Assembly: GCA_963746255.1 (NCBI GenBank)
Contig: CAVVAJ010000007.1
Location: 558,001-622,000 of the forward strand
Reading direction: 5' to 3'
Length of the DNA stretch: 64,000 nucleotides
Origin: DAOVXM01 sp963746255
GTDB taxonomy: Bacteria; Chloroflexota; Anaerolineae; Anaerolineales; UBA4823
This document shows positions 8,530 to 17,036 of this stretch, one piece after another. Numbering within the stretch: position 1 is the first letter of the stretch; each line of letters starts with the position of its first letter. Position numbers and translations under genes: made by a program. Under the pieces are notes generated by a model. That model made no database searches and had not been told where the DNA came from. It was given only the letters and a program-made list of their open reading frames with translations.

Positions 8530-11346
8530 ATGACCATGGATCAGGCTCTATTAGCCACTAAACTCTATATCCCACCTCCGCGTGGCGACCTGGTTCAGCG
8601 GGATCGTTTACTAAAAAAACTGCGCCAGGGGTTATCACGTAAACTCATCCTTGTTTCTGCACCGGCCGGCTTTGGAAAATCAACCCTGCTTAGTGAATGT
8701 GCGGCAAGTTGCGGGTATCCAGTAGCTTGGATCTCATTAGATCGTGCTGATAACAACCCTCACCGTATCATTGCCTATATGATTACTGCTGTGAAGAGTG
8801 TCTCTGCTGGTTTAGGGGATGACATCCTAGCAAGTGTCAGCGGTTCCGAACCACCAGCCATAGACGGTATCTTGACCAAATTCATCAATGATGTCGCTGC
8901 GGCAAAAACAGATTTCGTGCTGGTATTGGATGACTATCATGAAATTACCGCCGACAGTGTCCACAAAGCAGTGACTTTTATCATTGATAACCAACCTCCT
9001 ACCATGCATCTCGTGATTTCGGGACGCGCAGATCCGCCTTTCCCATTGGCGCGGCTGCGTGCACGCGGGGACTTGTTTGAAATCAGAGTGAAAGATCTGC
9101 GGTTCTCACTAGAGGAAACCGCGATGTTCATTAACGACCTGATGGGTCTTGGTCTCACTGAAGAGGATATTGCTGCCTTAGATGTCCGTACAGAGGGCTG
9201 GATTGCAGGCTTACAAATGGCTGCATTGTCGATGCAAGGCCAGGCGGATACGGCCGCTTTTGTACGTTTGTTTTCAGCTAGCCATCGTTTTATTCTTGAT
9301 TATTTGGTGGAAGAAGTACTTGATGGCCAGCCGGCCGTAGTTCAAAATTTCCTTCTGCGAACGGCGGTGCTCACCCGAATGTCGGCACCGCTGTGTCAGT
9401 TTATCTTGGCTGGTGAAGACGGTTTCAGCGATGATTTTTCACAACCTATCCCGATTGAAGTACAAAAGCACCAACTGACCAACTGCCAGGATATTTTAGA
9501 ATATCTTGACGAGGCAAATCTCTTTGTTATTCCGCTCGATGATCGTCGCGGCTGGTATCGCTACCATCATCTGTTTAGAGATTTACTCCTTAAACGTCTG
9601 CAAAGTAGCTCCCCATCTGCGGAGAGAAAGCTTCATGCCGCAGCAAGTATCTGGTTTGATGAGAACGGCTTTGTTGATGAAGCGATTGACCATGCCTTTG
9701 CAGGCAGGGATTTTGAGTATGCTGCTGATCTAGTCGAGCGCTATGCACTGCAGTTCATCATTGAGAGCAGGCTGATAACACTCTCCAATTGGCTTGAGCG
9801 ACTGCCCGAGTATGTTGCTGTGGATCGACCCTGGTTGTGTGTTTACCATGCGTGGACCAGGTATTGGATGGGGCAATGGGATCAGGTAGCCCCCTGCTTA
9901 CTGATAGCGGAACATAAGCTTGAGCAGATTGCGAACACGGACGCGCCCCCTCTGCGAGAGCCGAAAGATCCATCTTTACTCACGAACGATATCCGCGGGA
10001 GTATCGCTGCCATAAAAGGTTACGACACCTCTACTACGGGAGATACTCCGAAGGTGATCCGACTTTTTAACACTGCGATGGACCTGCTCGATCAAAATGA
10101 TTATATGTACTCACTGGCTAGTTTGGGTTTAGGCGAGGCCTATTCATTGACAGGTAATCATCAAGCTGGTATGCAGGCATTTTCAGAAACATGCCGGAAT
10201 TCATTGTTGAATGGTTACCGCTCTTTAGCGGTATCGGCAACGACGTTATTGGGCGATGAATATTCTTTCCAGGGTTACCTTTCTTCAGCTGAGAAGGTAT
10301 ACATTGAGGCAATCGATAACGCGGCTGACCAAGCTGGGCAGCGGTTGCTAGCAGTGGGCTTTCCGATGGTGCGCTTGGGGGCTTTATACCTGGATTTGTG
10401 CGAGGTGGAGAGAGCCCAGCAGCTGATCCCTGAAGGGCTAGAACTGTGTCATCAATGGGGGCATCCCGGATTTCTGAGTGATGCTTATCTCAGCCAATTT
10501 AACTTGAGTCTTGCACAAGGTGATTTAAGTGTAGCGGAAAAAGATCTCGAAAAACTAGATTCTTTGATCCGGTCTGCCCATCTTGATACTACACAGTTAA
10601 CCCTAGCGGATGGCGCTCACGTACTTTTTTGGCAGGCAGCGGAGGACTGGTTGTCATTAGCTGGCTGGATCAAAGAGAATCCTTGGGATGTTGGCGGAGA
10701 AATTGTTAATATCTACGAAGTATTGGAAGCCCTCAACTACGCACGTGCCGTAATTTATGAGGGGATAGCCCATCCAACCCGCCAATCGATTGAGCAGGGG
10801 CTGAAAATATTGGAAAGATTGCCTGCTGAAATTGGTGACAGCCGCTGGTTGAAATTGAGGGTGCAGACATTTATATTGCAGGCAGTCGGTTATCAGGCTC
10901 TTGCAAAAGGATCTCAGGCGGTTGAAGCCCTTCACAAAGCTCTAAAACTAAGTCAGGCTGCAGAATATATCTCACCATATCTTTCTGATGCGAACTATGT
11001 GGTTGAGCTACTCAAAGGCGCGGACTACCCTGGTATATCAAGTACGTACCTGGAGAAGATATTCCGGGCGGAGCACCAACGGGAATCGCGTACGCGAGTT
11101 TCTCACATACAACGTGAAAGAAAACTGCTGGAAACAGCTCACATTGGCTTGGTTGAACCGTTAAGTGAACGGGAGCTGGAGGTGCTGCGTTTGTTAATGA
11201 CCAGCCTGACCAGCACGGAAATCGCCGCGGAGTTATATATTTCCGTCAGCACTGTACGAACCCATATTAAGAATATATACAGCAAGCTGGGTGTCCACAA
11301 GCGGCTTGAGGCTGTCCAGGTCGGTCGTGATCTAGACTTACTGTAA
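8530..11346 (+). CDS. LAL/MalT-type LuxR transcriptional regulator, copy 1
   Basis: 938 aa signal-transducing ATPase regulator. The N-terminus LLATKLYIPPPR is typical of the MalT-like group. Walker A is APAGFGKST (44-52) and Walker B VLVLDDYHE (130-138), followed by the sensor-like ISGRADPPFPLARLRARG. The middle, about residues 380-830, is helical TPR-like repeat. The last about 65 residues are a LuxR helix-turn-helix (LSERELEVLRLLMTSLTSTE and VRTHIKNIYSKLGVHKR). In characterised relatives the repeat region binds an inducer, the ATPase drives oligomerisation and the HTH activates promoters. Start: ATG at 8530; a second ATG two codons later is also possible. Downstream it is linked to two small genes, an arrangement repeated at 20.9-24.1 kb. 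Confidence 0.92.
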   Translation: MTMDQALLATKLYIPPPRGDLVQRDRLLKKLRQGLSRKLILVSAPAGFGKSTLLSECAASCGYPVAWISLDRADNNPHRIIAYMITAVKSVSAGLGDDILASVSGSEPPAIDGILTKFINDVAAAKTDFVLVLDDYHEITADSVHKAVTFIIDNQPPTMHLVISGRADPPFPLARLRARGDLFEIRVKDLRFSLEETAMFINDLMGLGLTEEDIAALDVRTEGWIAGLQMAALSMQGQADTAAFVRLFSASHRFILDYLVEEVLDGQPAVVQNFLLRTAVLTRMSAPLCQFILAGEDGFSDDFSQPIPIEVQKHQLTNCQDILEYLDEANLFVIPLDDRRGWYRYHHLFRDLLLKRLQSSSPSAERKLHAAASIWFDENGFVDEAIDHAFAGRDFEYAADLVERYALQFIIESRLITLSNWLERLPEYVAVDRPWLCVYHAWTRYWMGQWDQVAPCLLIAEHKLEQIANTDAPPLREPKDPSLLTNDIRGSIAAIKGYDTSTTGDTPKVIRLFNTAMDLLDQNDYMYSLASLGLGEAYSLTGNHQAGMQAFSETCRNSLLNGYRSLAVSATTLLGDEYSFQGYLSSAEKVYIEAIDNAADQAGQRLLAVGFPMVRLGALYLDLCEVERAQQLIPEGLELCHQWGHPGFLSDAYLSQFNLSLAQGDLSVAEKDLEKLDSLIRSAHLDTTQLTLADGAHVLFWQAAEDWLSLAGWIKENPWDVGGEIVNIYEVLEALNYARAVIYEGIAHPTRQSIEQGLKILERLPAEIGDSRWLKLRVQTFILQAVGYQALAKGSQAVEALHKALKLSQAAEYISPYLSDANYVVELLKGADYPGISSTYLEKIFRAEHQRESRTRVSHIQRERKLLETAHIGLVEPLSERELEVLRLLMTSLTSTEIAAELYISVSTVRTHIKNIYSKLGVHKRLEAVQVGRDLDLL

Positions 11347-11418
11347 TATATCTTTATACGTTTCTCCTCTCCTCCACCTTGCTAGGGGAGATTTCTCATT
11401 CTTCAGACGTCTTTTCAT

Positions 11419-11461
11419 AATCCCCCACCGGAATACCTAATTTATAGGATGACGTTTCACC
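11419..11461 (+). promoter_or_regulatory. conserved upstream element of the small-protein locus, copy 1
   Basis: AATCCCCC (11419-11426), then CCTA, then GGATGACGTTTCACC (11447-11461). The same blocks in the same order occur at 23715-23756 in front of the related small gene; the distance between the block starts is 28 versus 27 bases. A short inverted repeat (AAGGATA/TATCCTT, 11462-11479) follows directly in this copy. Probable regulatory site, perhaps for a LAL regulator (inference). Confidence 0.5.
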
Positions 11462-11536
11462 AAGGATATAGCTATCCTTATTATGATTTGATGGGTAAAC
11501 CGCCGCAAATTTCGTCTATCGTGAAAGGCTATTCCG

Positions 11537-11782
11537 ATGTTCAGTGAGCGAGATGTTTGGGTTCAAAGTATTCGTCGCCATGAGCTAGAAGAGGCTGCAA
11601 AAGGGCATCGTTTCGCCAAGCAGTTCCCGAGGCATAATCAAGCTGGTAGATCTTTGATCCACCCACGATTACATATGCTCGGAAAGTTGTTAGTAAAGCT
11701 CGGGATTTGGTTGCAGCGTCGTTACTCAGATTCGAACTGCTTTCAGCCACCTGCTCGAAGGTTATCAGGGCAGATCCATTAA
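11537..11782 (+). CDS. small basic hypothetical protein
   Basis: 81 aa, no function recognised. It begins MFSERDVWVQSIRRHELEEAAKG and is rich in Arg, Lys and His, with a helix-prone second half (LGKLLVKLGIWLQRRY). It resembles the short basic proteins often seen in Chloroflexota, but I cannot name a family. It starts 90 bp after the conserved GGATGAC element and its end lies 53 bp before the probable start of the next small gene. The two are likely cotranscribed. No strong ribosome site is seen (GAAAGG about 10 bases before the ATG). Confidence 0.5.
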   Translation: MFSERDVWVQSIRRHELEEAAKGHRFAKQFPRHNQAGRSLIHPRLHMLGKLLVKLGIWLQRRYSDSNCFQPPARRLSGQIH

Positions 11783-11835
11783 GGGTGGCTATTCACCTAG
11801 CCCCTTTCCCGATTATCGACAATAAGGTAGTGCCG

Positions 11836-12069
11836 ATGGCCTATGGACGTGAGTTCGACACAGAATCGATTTATAAAATAAGGGTCCGCGGGAGTATCAG
11901 CAGTGATTTGGATGATTGGTTTGAGGGTTTCAATGTCAAGCTGCTGAGCCAAAACGAAATCATGATCACTGGACCAATCGCTGACCAGGCTGCACTGCAC
12001 GGATTTTTGGCTACGCTGAGCAACCTGGGGCTAACACTCGTTCACGTGGAACTCTTGGCGAACAAATAA
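11836..12069 (+). CDS. small conserved hypothetical protein, LAL-linked family, copy 1
   Basis: 77 aa, function unknown. The core reads YKIRVRGSISSDLDDWFEGF, then MITGPIADQAALHGFLATL and LGLTLVHVELL. The protein at 23830-24087 is clearly related: it shares the xIxVxGxI start, W-x-x-W-F-(D/E)-G, the (S/T)G-x-I-(A/T)DQAAL(H/R)G block and the closing L-x-L-x-x-V-x-L-L. Both genes lie directly downstream of a LAL regulator. Start: ATG at 11836, eight bases after AAGG. A longer frame from 11707 would add 43 residues that the sister protein lacks. I know this as an unnamed protein type common in Chloroflexota; no motif gives a biochemical role. Confidence 0.7.
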   Translation: MAYGREFDTESIYKIRVRGSISSDLDDWFEGFNVKLLSQNEIMITGPIADQAALHGFLATLSNLGLTLVHVELLANK

Positions 12070-12665
12070 GTTGATAACTGTGGCGTCTATTTGTTAACCG
12101 ATCATGGCTGTCGCTGCCGATACACAAGGAAGTGGTGTAGTGGGCTCTCGCGTTTCTCCAGGAAGTTAGGGTTACCCGCCAGGGCAGCATAATCAGAGGG
12201 TTATTGGTGCAGGAATACCTTCTTTGTAAGCCCCAGGCGTTAAGGTTGTGAGGCGAGACAGAGGAGAGCGATCATAAAAAGCTTTTTGGGAAAGTCACCC
12301 CTTACCACCTCTCCTCTCAATAATTACAATTCTTATCTTCATTTTTTGTCATGTGGAACTACCAAAATCTCTTAATTTGCATAGAATTAAGCCTAAAGCG
12401 GATTTATCCAGGTTCAATCCAGAGGTCTGGGTACCTTGGGTTCAAATTGATACCTATCGCAGGTTGGTGATTTGTCGAGAGAAATACTAAGATAAAATTG
12501 GAATCTAAGCAGAGAAAAATTTCATTTATAATCGTGAAATGTTTACATCGGTTTCCATTAAGGAAATGTCCCGCGACAATAGCATCAGATTTACGTAGAT
12601 AAATACGGGTGCTGATGGTAGATTTCCAGAGATGCTAATTTGCAGAGATTATAAGGAGTGCGTTC
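12070..12665. other. 596-bp intergenic region before the PFK-like operon
   Basis: No convincing gene or RNA. Visible items are a 12-bp palindrome AAAAAGCTTTTT (12276-12287), a lone TATAAT (12527-12532) without a good -35, and the ribosome site AAGGAG (12653-12658) of the next gene. The operon promoter is presumably here. Confidence 0.6.
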
Positions 12666-13835
12666 ATGTCCAAAAGAGTTGCTATCTTAACCGGCGGTGG
12701 GGATGTACCGGGCTTGAACATGTGCATCAAGAGCCTGGTATACCAGCTGATCGATTCTGCTTATGAACCCATAGGCGTGCGTAAGGGCTGGCAGGGCATG
12801 ATTAACTATAACCCTGCAGACCCATCTGCCTACAGCGAGCAATTCATTGAGCTAACCAAAAATATGGTGCGTTCGATTGACCGCACTCCCGGGTCATTTT
12901 TGCATTCGTCACGCCTCGATCCTCGCAAGCTGGGACCGGACAATGTGCCCGAGTTCATGGATGCAAAGGATCTTGAGTTTTTTGATTTAACAGATCACAT
13001 CTTGAAAGCCATCACGGCGTTGGGTTTTCAAGCCGTAATTGTCCTGGGCGATGACGACATGCTGAATTTTGCTGCTCATCTCAGCCAGCGGGGTGCGCCG
13101 GTGGTAGCGATTCCGAAAACGATCCATAACAATATCCTCGGGACAGACTACACTTTGGGGTTTAGTACAGGCCTAGCCCGGGGCGTATCTCTCATTCACG
13201 ATTTGCGCGCGTTAGCCGGGTCACGCGAACAAATCCTGGTGGTCGAGACTTTCGCTGCTCAATCCGGCTACAGCACGTTGTTGATGTCTTGGCTAGCTGG
13301 GGCCGACCGGACCATTATCCCAGAGGTCGAGTATGACCCGGAAAAATTATCCAATTTATTACTGCAGGATAAAAACCAGACCCCGGCAAATTACGCCGTC
13401 TTGGTGGTTACTGATGGATCGCACCCGCAGCCAGCAAAACTGGATAAATACGCGGAATTGTTTTCAGAGCCATCTGTGAACGGCGATTTATCGCTAGGGT
13501 TCCGGGGGAATGGTATGCTGGGGAGCGGTTTGATCGCTGCGAAACTGGTCTCCCATGTCTGTAGTGAGGAGGTGATTTACCAACCGCTTACCTATTTGCT
13601 GCGGTCTGGTTCACCGGACGGTCAGGACCTGCTCGGAGCAGCGAATTTTGCCCTCACTGCGGTTCATTTAATCAATCAAGGCAGCTTTGGGCGGATGACG
13701 GCCTTTGTACAGGAAAAAATGTGGACAGACGTGGATTTAGAGATCGTTCTTGGGGGAGTAAAAACTGTCGATATTTCAGATTGGTATGACGTGGAACGAT
13801 ATAAGCCGAAATTGTCTTTGATTTGGTCAGCCTAA
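12666..13835 (+). CDS. phosphofructokinase-family protein with altered catalytic loop
   Basis: 389 aa of the PfkA fold. It has the N-terminal nucleotide loop GGGDVPGLN (10-18), GDDD (128-131) where ATP-PFKs have GGDGS, and IPKTIHNNILGTDYTLGF. That last stretch aligns with the PKTIDND loop: the two acids (Asp127 general base and Asp129 in E. coli numbering) are His154 and Asn156. The MGR segment is FAAQSG. The fold is clear but ordinary 6-phosphofructokinase chemistry is doubtful; it could be a different sugar kinase, a PPi enzyme variant or a regulatory paralogue. The Asp after GD recalls the PPi-dependent group. It is the first gene of a run with an ABC exporter (gap 36 bp), an unusual partner. 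ATG behind AAGGAG. Confidence 0.75.
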   Translation: MSKRVAILTGGGDVPGLNMCIKSLVYQLIDSAYEPIGVRKGWQGMINYNPADPSAYSEQFIELTKNMVRSIDRTPGSFLHSSRLDPRKLGPDNVPEFMDAKDLEFFDLTDHILKAITALGFQAVIVLGDDDMLNFAAHLSQRGAPVVAIPKTIHNNILGTDYTLGFSTGLARGVSLIHDLRALAGSREQILVVETFAAQSGYSTLLMSWLAGADRTIIPEVEYDPEKLSNLLLQDKNQTPANYAVLVVTDGSHPQPAKLDKYAELFSEPSVNGDLSLGFRGNGMLGSGLIAAKLVSHVCSEEVIYQPLTYLLRSGSPDGQDLLGAANFALTAVHLINQGSFGRMTAFVQEKMWTDVDLEIVLGGVKTVDISDWYDVERYKPKLSLIWSA

Positions 13836-13871
13836 CAGTTTGAAGGTTTCGTTGGTGTTTGGAGAAGGCAT

Positions 13872-14603
13872 ATGAGCAGTAATGGCAGTAGCAATAATCA
13901 TATCGTTAATCTAGTCGATATCACTAAAAACTTTCCCGTTGGGGATCGCGAGATAATTGTCTTGAAAGGTATATCCTTCGCTGTCGAACCCGGTGAATTC
14001 CTCTCCATAGTTGGACCCTCTGGAAATGGTAAATCAACTTTGCTGAACATGATCACCGGCATCGATCGGCCAACATCTGGAGAGGTCATCGTTACTGGCC
14101 GTAAGGTCCATAATATGAGCGAGAACAAGCTCGCCGCGTGGCGTGGCCAACATGTCGGTATTGTCTTCCAGTTCTTTCAAATGCTGCCTGCGCTGAGTTT
14201 GATCCAGAACATTATGCTTCCGATGGACTTTGCGAAGAAATATTCACGTAAGGAAAAGAGTAAGCGTGCCATGGAGTTGCTGGAGATCGTTGACTTGGCT
14301 GACCAGGCGGAAAAACTTCCCGGTATGGTTTCCGGTGGCCAGCAGCAGCGGGCCGCGATTGCTCGTGCGCTGGCGAATGATCCAGAGATCATTGTTGCGG
14401 ATGAACCCACCGGAAACCTGGATACACGTACCGCTAACGTTATATTTGATCTTTTCCTGAAATTAGCTGATCAAGGCAAGACGCTCATCATGGTGACACA
14501 TAATAAGGAGTTGTCGCGCCGCGTCCCTCGGGTAGTCGAAATTATCGATGGCAAAATCACCCGCGATGAATTTATCGGCGGAGCGGTCTGGACAGGGTAT
14601 TAA
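13872..14603 (+). CDS. ABC transporter ATP-binding protein (MacB/LolD-type)
   Basis: 243 aa. Walker A GPSGNGKST (about 55-63), Q-loop VFQFFQMLPALS, signature SGGQQQRAAIARAL, Walker B IIVADEPTGNLD, and the switch His in IMVTHNKEL. The GNLD ending and overall form place it with the MacB/LolD/FtsE group, which powers FtsX-type permeases in lipoprotein release, peptide or macrolide export, or envelope signalling. It sits 24 bp before its permease, and two HlyD-type adaptors follow. This makes a MacAB-like tripartite exporter or mechanotransmission complex, without an outer-membrane channel gene here. Confidence 0.93.
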   Translation: MSSNGSSNNHIVNLVDITKNFPVGDREIIVLKGISFAVEPGEFLSIVGPSGNGKSTLLNMITGIDRPTSGEVIVTGRKVHNMSENKLAAWRGQHVGIVFQFFQMLPALSLIQNIMLPMDFAKKYSRKEKSKRAMELLEIVDLADQAEKLPGMVSGGQQQRAAIARALANDPEIIVADEPTGNLDTRTANVIFDLFLKLADQGKTLIMVTHNKELSRRVPRVVEIIDGKITRDEFIGGAVWTGY

Positions 14604-14627
14604 AGACAAGAGGGAATAGTTGACGCC

Positions 14628-16334
14628 ATGGGTGTTCTAAAGTCAAAAGTCTTTCGTGATATCTGGTCGCATAAAGGGCGTACCTTACAAATTGTGCTGA
14701 TCATTGGTTTAAGCGCCGGAGCGATCGGGATGATTATGAGCACGCGCAGCGTTTTCATCCCCGGAATGCAGGATATCTGGCGGTCAATGAACCCGGCCAT
14801 GATCAATATTTACACCGGTTATGTGAGCGATGATGAGTTGTATGTATTAAAAGATATTGCTGGTATTACGGAGATTGAGGGTAAGAGCAGTACCTATATC
14901 GAGTGGCGCAAGAGCCCTGAGGAGGATTGGCGTCAGGCTGGTCTTACCACCCGGCCAGATTATGAGAACCAGATCCTTAATCAACTGGAATTGGTAAACG
15001 GGCAGTGGCCGGAGGGTGAAACACTTGCCGTTGGTCAGGATGCCGAATCCTTCTTCGGTATATCCCCGGGTGAGACGATCACTATAAAACTGAACGATCG
15101 CGAAATGCAGGTAAGTTTGGTCGGGACGGTGTACGACCAGCTTGTGCAACCCGCATTCTTAGGGGGGATGGCACAGTTGTATGCGAGCAGTGACTTATAC
15201 GAAAACTTCGTCGGTGTGTATGGCTACAATCAGATCTTACTCTCCGCAGCGGTCTACGATGAAGAAGAAGTTGGTCTTTTAGCAGACAATGTTCAAGAGA
15301 AATTAGAGAAGCAAGGCTATGATTCTGGGCGATTAATCGAAGACCCAAATAAACATCTCTTCCAGGATCAAATGGATGGTGTTTTCCTGGTGCTTTCTGT
15401 GCTGGGTTTTTTCTCGCTTGCTTTAGGTTTGCTGCTTGTGTACAACACTGTCAATGTCTTAATTGCCCAACAGGTCGACCAGATCGGGGTCATGAAAGCC
15501 GTTGGTGCCCGTACCTGGCAAATCCTGCGTTTATATTTTGTCATGGTCTTAATATACGGCTTCCTTGCACTCGCAGTGGCACTGCCAATGGCGGTATTTG
15601 GATCGAATGCAATCATGACTTGGTTATCTACAAGTTTTGGAGCAGAAACCTTCAGTTTTGAAGTTTCACCGTCAGCGCTATATTTAATGGTTTTTCTCAC
15701 TCTCGTCGCCCCGGTCCTGGCATCCCTGGTGCCGATCTTTGCCGGTTCCCGCATTACAGTTCGCGAGGCCATCAGCACGTACGGTTTAACAATAAAACCT
15801 GGATTATTAGAGCGCATGCTTAATAGTGGTCGTCATATCTCGCGTCTGATGTTAATCACCATTAGCAACACCTTCCGTCACAAACGCAGAGTGATTCTAA
15901 TTGAGATTGGCTTGGTACTTAGTGGTGTCATGTTCATGACCGTTGTCGCAGTCCAGGATTCTATTCAATATACAATCTCCGATGTGTTGCTGTCTATTAT
16001 GAATGCTGATATCACGATGGTCTTCAACCAACCCCAAAGAATGGAATATATCGAGGAGTTGACTCTCGCTCGCTCAGATATCAAAGCTGTCGAGATGTGG
16101 GGATTGACGAGTGCAGAAATTCGTCCTGCGGGCCAAGAAGAATCCGACGATGCTGAGAGTGTACAGTTGTTTGGTGTACCTCTCCCGACGCAGCTTTATG
16201 GAGCAAGAATCCGCGCCGGCCGCTGGTTGAATCCAACTGATACGTATGCGATTGTCGTCGACCAGGAGTTGGCTGAAGAACTTGATGTCGGCGTTGGGGA
16301 TTGGGTGACTATTAAAATATGGGGAGCATCGTGA
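14628..16334 (+). CDS. FtsX-type ABC permease, N-terminal part (frameshifted)
   Basis: 568 aa of a MacB-like permease. There is a first transmembrane helix near residue 17 (IVLIIGLSAGAIGMIMS), an extracytoplasmic domain, and a three-helix FtsX core at about 245-385 (VLSVLGFFSLALGLLLVYN, GVMKAVGARTWQILRLYF). A fourth segment begins the second FtsX half (RRVILIEIGLVLSGVMFM). The reading frame then ends abruptly at TGA 16332-16334 after VGDWVTIKIWGAS. The continuation lies in another frame from 16321. Removing one base from the GGGG at 16321-16324 or the T before it restores VTIKI-GEHRETDWQIVG. The intact gene would run 14628-17019 (about 796 aa). Either a recent mutation, a sequencing error, or less likely programmed frameshifting. 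Confidence 0.85.
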   Translation: MGVLKSKVFRDIWSHKGRTLQIVLIIGLSAGAIGMIMSTRSVFIPGMQDIWRSMNPAMINIYTGYVSDDELYVLKDIAGITEIEGKSSTYIEWRKSPEEDWRQAGLTTRPDYENQILNQLELVNGQWPEGETLAVGQDAESFFGISPGETITIKLNDREMQVSLVGTVYDQLVQPAFLGGMAQLYASSDLYENFVGVYGYNQILLSAAVYDEEEVGLLADNVQEKLEKQGYDSGRLIEDPNKHLFQDQMDGVFLVLSVLGFFSLALGLLLVYNTVNVLIAQQVDQIGVMKAVGARTWQILRLYFVMVLIYGFLALAVALPMAVFGSNAIMTWLSTSFGAETFSFEVSPSALYLMVFLTLVAPVLASLVPIFAGSRITVREAISTYGLTIKPGLLERMLNSGRHISRLMLITISNTFRHKRRVILIEIGLVLSGVMFMTVVAVQDSIQYTISDVLLSIMNADITMVFNQPQRMEYIEELTLARSDIKAVEMWGLTSAEIRPAGQEESDDAESVQLFGVPLPTQLYGARIRAGRWLNPTDTYAIVVDQELAEELDVGVGDWVTIKIWGAS

Positions 16335-17019
16335 GACTGATTGGCAGATTGTTGGTCTGTCTTTCTTCCCCCTCATTAGTGATATTTCAAACGTGCCCCG
16401 CGATGTTTTAATGCGAGATTTAGGGTTTGTAGGTCGCGGTCAAGCGGTATTCATCCAAATCATCGATAACAGCCCGGCAAACCAAACGGCTGTGGCAAAG
16501 GATTTGCGCGAGTTTTACAAATCTAAGGGGATTGATGTAAACCCTGTCCGTGGTATATTTGGATTTGGAGATACTCGAGCCGAGACCGCTTCAGCGATCG
16601 TCGGCCAAATTAATTTCCTGCTGATCTTGTTGGGAGTCATGGCGGTAGTTATCGGGGCAGTAGGTAGTATCGCCTTGAGCGGGGCTTTATCTTTGAGTGT
16701 TATGGAGCGTACGCGGGAGATAGGTGTTATGCGGGCAATCGGTGCTTCATCGTGGACGATTTCCCGACTTTTTATCGGTGAAGGCTTGATCCTCGGTTGG
16801 TTGAGCTGGTTGATCGCGCTGCCGCTGAGCATACCAGCAGGTAAACTAATGGTCCAGGCAATTGGAACTGCCCTACAGAGTGAATTGTTTTATAATTTTG
16901 AACCACGCGGTGCACTGATCTGGTTGGGAATCATAACGGTTCTCTCCATTATTGCCAGTTGGCTGCCAGCTCGGAGTGCAACACGCATCAGTGTCCGTGA
17001 GAGCTTGGCGTATCAATAA
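16321..17019 (+). CDS. FtsX-type ABC permease, C-terminal part of the same gene after frameshift
   Basis: The open frame from 16321 continues the permease without loss (GEHRETDWQIVGLSFFPLIS). It ends with the second FtsX domain: INFLLILLGVMAVVIGAVGS, the typical ERTREIGVMRAIGASSWTI loop, two further helices and the C-terminal tail ATRISVRESLAYQ. An ATG-free start makes independent translation unlikely; a GTG at 16393 could give a 208-aa fragment. It should be read as the second half of the gene starting at 14628. The next gene (adaptor) begins 17 bp later, so the operon remains intact. Confidence 0.85.
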   Translation, partial: GEHRETDWQIVGLSFFPLISDISNVPRDVLMRDLGFVGRGQAVFIQIIDNSPANQTAVAKDLREFYKSKGIDVNPVRGIFGFGDTRAETASAIVGQINFLLILLGVMAVVIGAVGSIALSGALSLSVMERTREIGVMRAIGASSWTISRLFIGEGLILGWLSWLIALPLSIPAGKLMVQAIGTALQSELFYNFEPRGALIWLGIITVLSIIASWLPARSATRISVRESLAYQ

Positions 17020-17036
17020 TAAGGAGCAATCCATCA

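Noticed and set aside
11541..11750. Minus-strand frame opposite the small basic protein
   Set aside because: Shadow frame without ribosome site; the plus-strand pair fits the repeated LAL module.
12411..12420. GGTTCAATCC, similar to a tRNA T-loop
   Set aside because: No acceptor stem, D-loop or anticodon arm can be built around it.
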